A stretch of 7,945 nt of DNA from Bacillota bacterium. GTDB taxonomy: Bacteria; Bacillota; Clostridia; Oscillospirales; Ruminococcaceae. The notes beneath the pieces were generated by a model that was not told the DNA's origin, did no database searches, and was given only the letters and a program-made list of their open reading frames with translations. Both the position numbers and the translations under genes were made by a program. Location: assembly GCA_023431215.1 (NCBI GenBank), contig JAEYXR010000008.1, positions 1-7,945 of the forward strand, written 5' to 3'. Of the stretch, positions 6,453 through 7,945 are shown piece by piece; within the stretch, counting starts at the first letter, position 1; each line of letters begins with the position of its first letter.

Positions 6453-6719
6453 TTAGTCCTTTTTACCCAGAGAAACTGCAACAGCAGCTACGCCTACGGT
6501 AAGAATCAGAGCCACTGCGGTAGCATTGGCAGCGCCCACTGCGCCGGTGGCACCGGTGCCGGGGTTGCTTGCGCTATTGCTCTCAGAGGAGCTTCCGGTG
6601 GTGCTGGAAGAGCTGGAGGAACCAGTGGAGCTAGAGGAGCTGGAAGAGCTGCTGGAGCTAGAGGAGCTGGAGGAGCTGGAGGAACCGCTGCCGTTTCCGC
6701 CGATGATAACATCACTGAT
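6453..6719 (-). pseudogene. In-frame Ser-rich linker and NPGTG wall-sorting tail beyond the TAG stop
   Basis: Directly after the TAG at 6720-6722 the same frame continues for 88 sense codons to a TAA at 6453-6455. It encodes ISDVIIGGNGSG, then a long Ser-rich linker (19 consecutive Ser, with T, G, E and N further on), then NPGTG, a hydrophobic segment (ATAVALILTVGVAAVAVSL) and a final GKKD. This is the layout of an LPXTG-type cell-wall sorting signal: sortase motif, membrane helix and short basic end. The first residues (ISD) continue naturally from SYVITDI before the stop. No in-frame ATG, GTG or TTG with an RBS lies near the beginning, so the tail cannot be made alone. It is either the lost end of a freshly broken gene or is reached by amber read-through; the full product would have about 385 residues. 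Confidence 0.8.
6585..6683 (-). repeat. Serine-codon low-complexity tract
   Basis: The minus strand carries an almost unbroken series of Ser codons using AGC, TCC and TCT in mixed order (plus strand gagctggag-like units). The mix of codon types argues that the protein repeat is kept, rather than a pure DNA slippage product, although the units are similar enough to expand or contract. It encodes the flexible wall-spanning linker typical of sortase substrates. Confidence 0.8.
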
Positions 6720-7610
6720 CTATATATCGGTAATGACATAGCTGCCCAGCTGAGAAGGCGTGAAGCTCAGGGTTCCGGCTGCCTCATCATAGTTGGAGGT
6801 GAGGTAGTACAGGCGGCTGTCCTGATACTTGTACAGGTAGAATTCACCGTCAAAATCATTCTCAATGTCGCTGACATCAATGGTCAAGGTACCCTTGGTA
6901 CCAAAGTTGGGGTTAGCAGGGAAAGACAGGAACTTAAACTGATTGTTTTCGTACTTCTTTACAATCTCCATAATTGGAGCGGTGGTGCTGTACAGGTTAA
7001 GATCGCCAAGGTTGTTTACCTTTACGTTCATACTCCAGATACCATACTGCAGGGTAACTGCTTTGTAGTCGTTAAGCTTTGCAAAAGCTTCCAACTGACT
7101 GGCGGTTACAATGGGGTTGGAGGGGGGTACCTGAAGAGCATCACCCTTGTTCAGGTTTTCCACAGCAGAACCGGGCAGCTGTGCATAACCAACAGAGAAG
7201 TCTGTAGTTACAGAAGCAATTTCCTGCAAGGGGTTACGGCTGAGGTAGCGAACCTTTACGCTGACATCGGTTGCCTTGGAAGAGTAGTTGCGGTAGGTGG
7301 TAAAGGTGAGGTAATACTTGCCGCCCTCTTCCACAATTTTTGGGGTGCTGATAGCACCGGAACCTTTGGATACGGTGACATCAAAGCGGTGACCTTCCAG
7401 GTCCTCTGGGGTAAAGTCAGAGTTTTCTGCGCCATCCTTGGCAATGAGAACAGGAAATTTGTATGTTGTATTGGGTGCCAGCACACCTTCTCCCAGCGTG
7501 ATGCCATTTGCATCAGCGCCGAAAGAAATGCTGTCTACCGCTGCAAAAGCTGTCACAGCCATGGTTGCAATCATGAGTACAACCAGGGCCAGCGATACGA
7601 TCTTTTTCAT
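6720..7610 (-). CDS. Secreted surface protein, ending at an in-frame TAG before its sorting tail
   Basis: The 296-residue product starts at ATG 7610 behind a perfect AGGAGG (7618-7623, 7 bases away). Residues 1-23 are a clear signal peptide: KK, a hydrophobic core, and a probable cleavage after TAFA. The rest is beta-rich, with aromatic and Asn residues and no cysteine. I do not recognise a catalytic motif. The last 70 residues (GTLTIDVSDIENDFDGEFYLYKY, given here by its ends G240 to Y262, then LYYLTSNYDEAAGTLSFT and QLGSYVITD) resemble a beta domain that sits just before the wall anchor in many clostridial surface proteins. The TAG falls where that domain normally passes into the linker. Without the tail the protein would be secreted but not anchored. 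A promoter, leader hairpin and terminator all look intact, so expression is expected. The role is unknown; adhesion or envelope structure is a guess. Confidence 0.88.
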   Translation of the reverse strand: MKKIVSLALVVLMIATMAVTAFAAVDSISFGADANGITLGEGVLAPNTTYKFPVLIAKDGAENSDFTPEDLEGHRFDVTVSKGSGAISTPKIVEEGGKYYLTFTTYRNYSSKATDVSVKVRYLSRNPLQEIASVTTDFSVGYAQLPGSAVENLNKGDALQVPPSNPIVTASQLEAFAKLNDYKAVTLQYGIWSMNVKVNNLGDLNLYSTTAPIMEIVKKYENNQFKFLSFPANPNFGTKGTLTIDVSDIENDFDGEFYLYKYQDSRLYYLTSNYDEAAGTLSFTPSQLGSYVITDI

Positions 7611-7637
7611 GCTTGATCCTCCTGATTTAAATAGGGA

Positions 7638-7664
7638 GCAACACTACAAAAGTCATAGTGTCGC
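7638..7664 (-). promoter_or_regulatory. Leader hairpin in front of the surface-protein RBS
   Basis: In the minus-strand transcript GCGACACUA (7664-7656) pairs with UAGUGUUGC (7646-7638), 9 bp including one G-U pair, around a 9-base loop. It begins just after the predicted transcription start and ends 14 bases before the AGGAGG. It may stabilise the mRNA 5' end or modulate translation. Confidence 0.5.
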
Positions 7665-7677
7665 TCGCTTTACTTTA

Positions 7678-7706
7678 ATTATACGGGTTAATATGACCCT
7701 TTTCAA
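7678..7706 (-). promoter_or_regulatory. Sigma-A promoter of the surface-protein gene
   Basis: On the minus strand TTGAAA (7701-7706, 5 of 6) is followed by exactly 17 bases and a perfect TATAAT (7678-7683). Transcription would start near 7671, giving a leader of about 60 bases. The spacer contains an imperfect dyad with GGGT and ACCC ends (7685-7699) that could be an operator. Confidence 0.8.
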
Positions 7707-7818
7707 CAGGATTTCGTTTCCATCCAGTATTTTGTCGATATTATATACATTTTGTAAAATCTCTACAAAATAGTAAAATTAAAAGGCATAAAATAGAAAA
7801 GCATTGTGCCAGCTTTTT

Positions 7819-7853
7819 AAAAAAATCGCCCTGAGCGGAGAACTCAGAGCGAT
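7819..7853 (-). terminator. Intrinsic terminator of the right-edge gene
   Basis: On the minus strand ATCGCTCTGAG (7853-7843) pairs with CTCAGGGCGAT (7835-7825), 11 bp with one G-U pair, a 7-base loop and a run of T directly after the stem (7824-7819). It lies about 35 bases past the stop at 7889, so it closes the right-edge gene and isolates it from the next promoter. Confidence 0.92.
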
Positions 7854-7888
7854 TATAAGTGTGTATAGCTAGGTTAAGGAGCTAAGGC

Positions 7889-7945
7889 TTATTTCTTGAG
7901 AGAAACAGCAGCAGCAGAAACCAGAGCAACTACAGCCAGAGCGGT
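7889..7945 (-). CDS. C-terminus of a second probable surface protein (partial)
   Basis: Eighteen codons enter from the right edge and end in TAA at 7889-7891: TALAVVALVSAAAVSLKK. This is a hydrophobic helix followed by two lysines, the standard end of a sortase-type or membrane-anchored surface protein. It resembles the tail encoded at 6453-6719 (AVSL followed by KK in both), which suggests a tandem paralogue transcribed in the same direction but with its own terminator. The sorting motif itself would lie just outside the window. Confidence 0.75.
   Translation of the reverse strand, partial: TALAVVALVSAAAVSLKK

Noticed and set aside
6585..6683. Tandem gagctggag-like units considered as a CRISPR or DNA satellite
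   Set aside because: There are no spacers and the unit is irregular; it is explained by Ser codons in a wall-spanning linker.
6336..7616. Long plus-strand open frame of 426 codons
   Set aside because: It is antisense to the surface-protein gene in register with its codons. The Ser codons read as Gly/Ala/Arg on this strand, there is no RBS, and the minus-strand product has a signal peptide, RBS and promoter.

Overview
The window looks like a chromosomal segment from a low-to-mid G+C Gram-positive anaerobe, most likely a gut-type Clostridia (Oscillospiraceae-like). The signs are strong AGGAGG-type ribosome binding sites, sigma-A-like promoters, intrinsic terminators with T tracts, a WYL-family regulator, a MATE exporter, and secreted proteins ending in an LPXTG-like (NPGTG) wall-sorting tail. 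The taxonomic call is an inference from gene style; there is no rRNA or other marker here.

Left block, minus strand (1-4028): a half-size ABC exporter (2141-3865) is followed after 25 bases by a WYL-domain transcription regulator (1090-2115). A MATE-family multidrug/cation antiporter then runs off the left edge (1-964) and has its own well-formed promoter (1050-1078). The ABC and WYL genes look like one operon. The three genes together read as an efflux module with a local regulator.

Divergent control region (3866-4215): AT-rich, with a candidate minus-strand promoter for the ABC gene and a candidate plus-strand promoter for the next operon. The plus-strand promoter is preceded by phased T tracts and three GGTA boxes spaced exactly 10 bp apart.

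Middle block, plus strand (4216-6059): a compact three-gene operon. It encodes a small two-helix membrane protein resembling the STM3941/PH-like family, a lipocalin-like protein of unknown function, and a small alpha/beta hydrolase with an intact Ser-Asp-His triad. It ends at a strong terminator with a GAAA tetraloop. The joint function is unknown.

Gap (6060-6452): no convincing gene. It holds nested inverted repeats and a minus-strand terminator at 6318-6352 that serves the gene to its right.

Right block, minus strand (6453-7945): a secreted surface protein (6720-7610) with a good promoter, leader hairpin and RBS. Its frame is cut by a single TAG codon. Beyond the TAG the same frame stays open for 88 codons and encodes a Ser-rich linker, NPGTG, a hydrophobic segment and a KKD end. 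The gene is therefore either freshly broken by one nonsense mutation or read through at an amber codon. At the far right edge lies the C-terminus of a second, similarly ending protein (7889-7945) with its own strong terminator. This suggests a tandem pair of wall-anchored paralogues.
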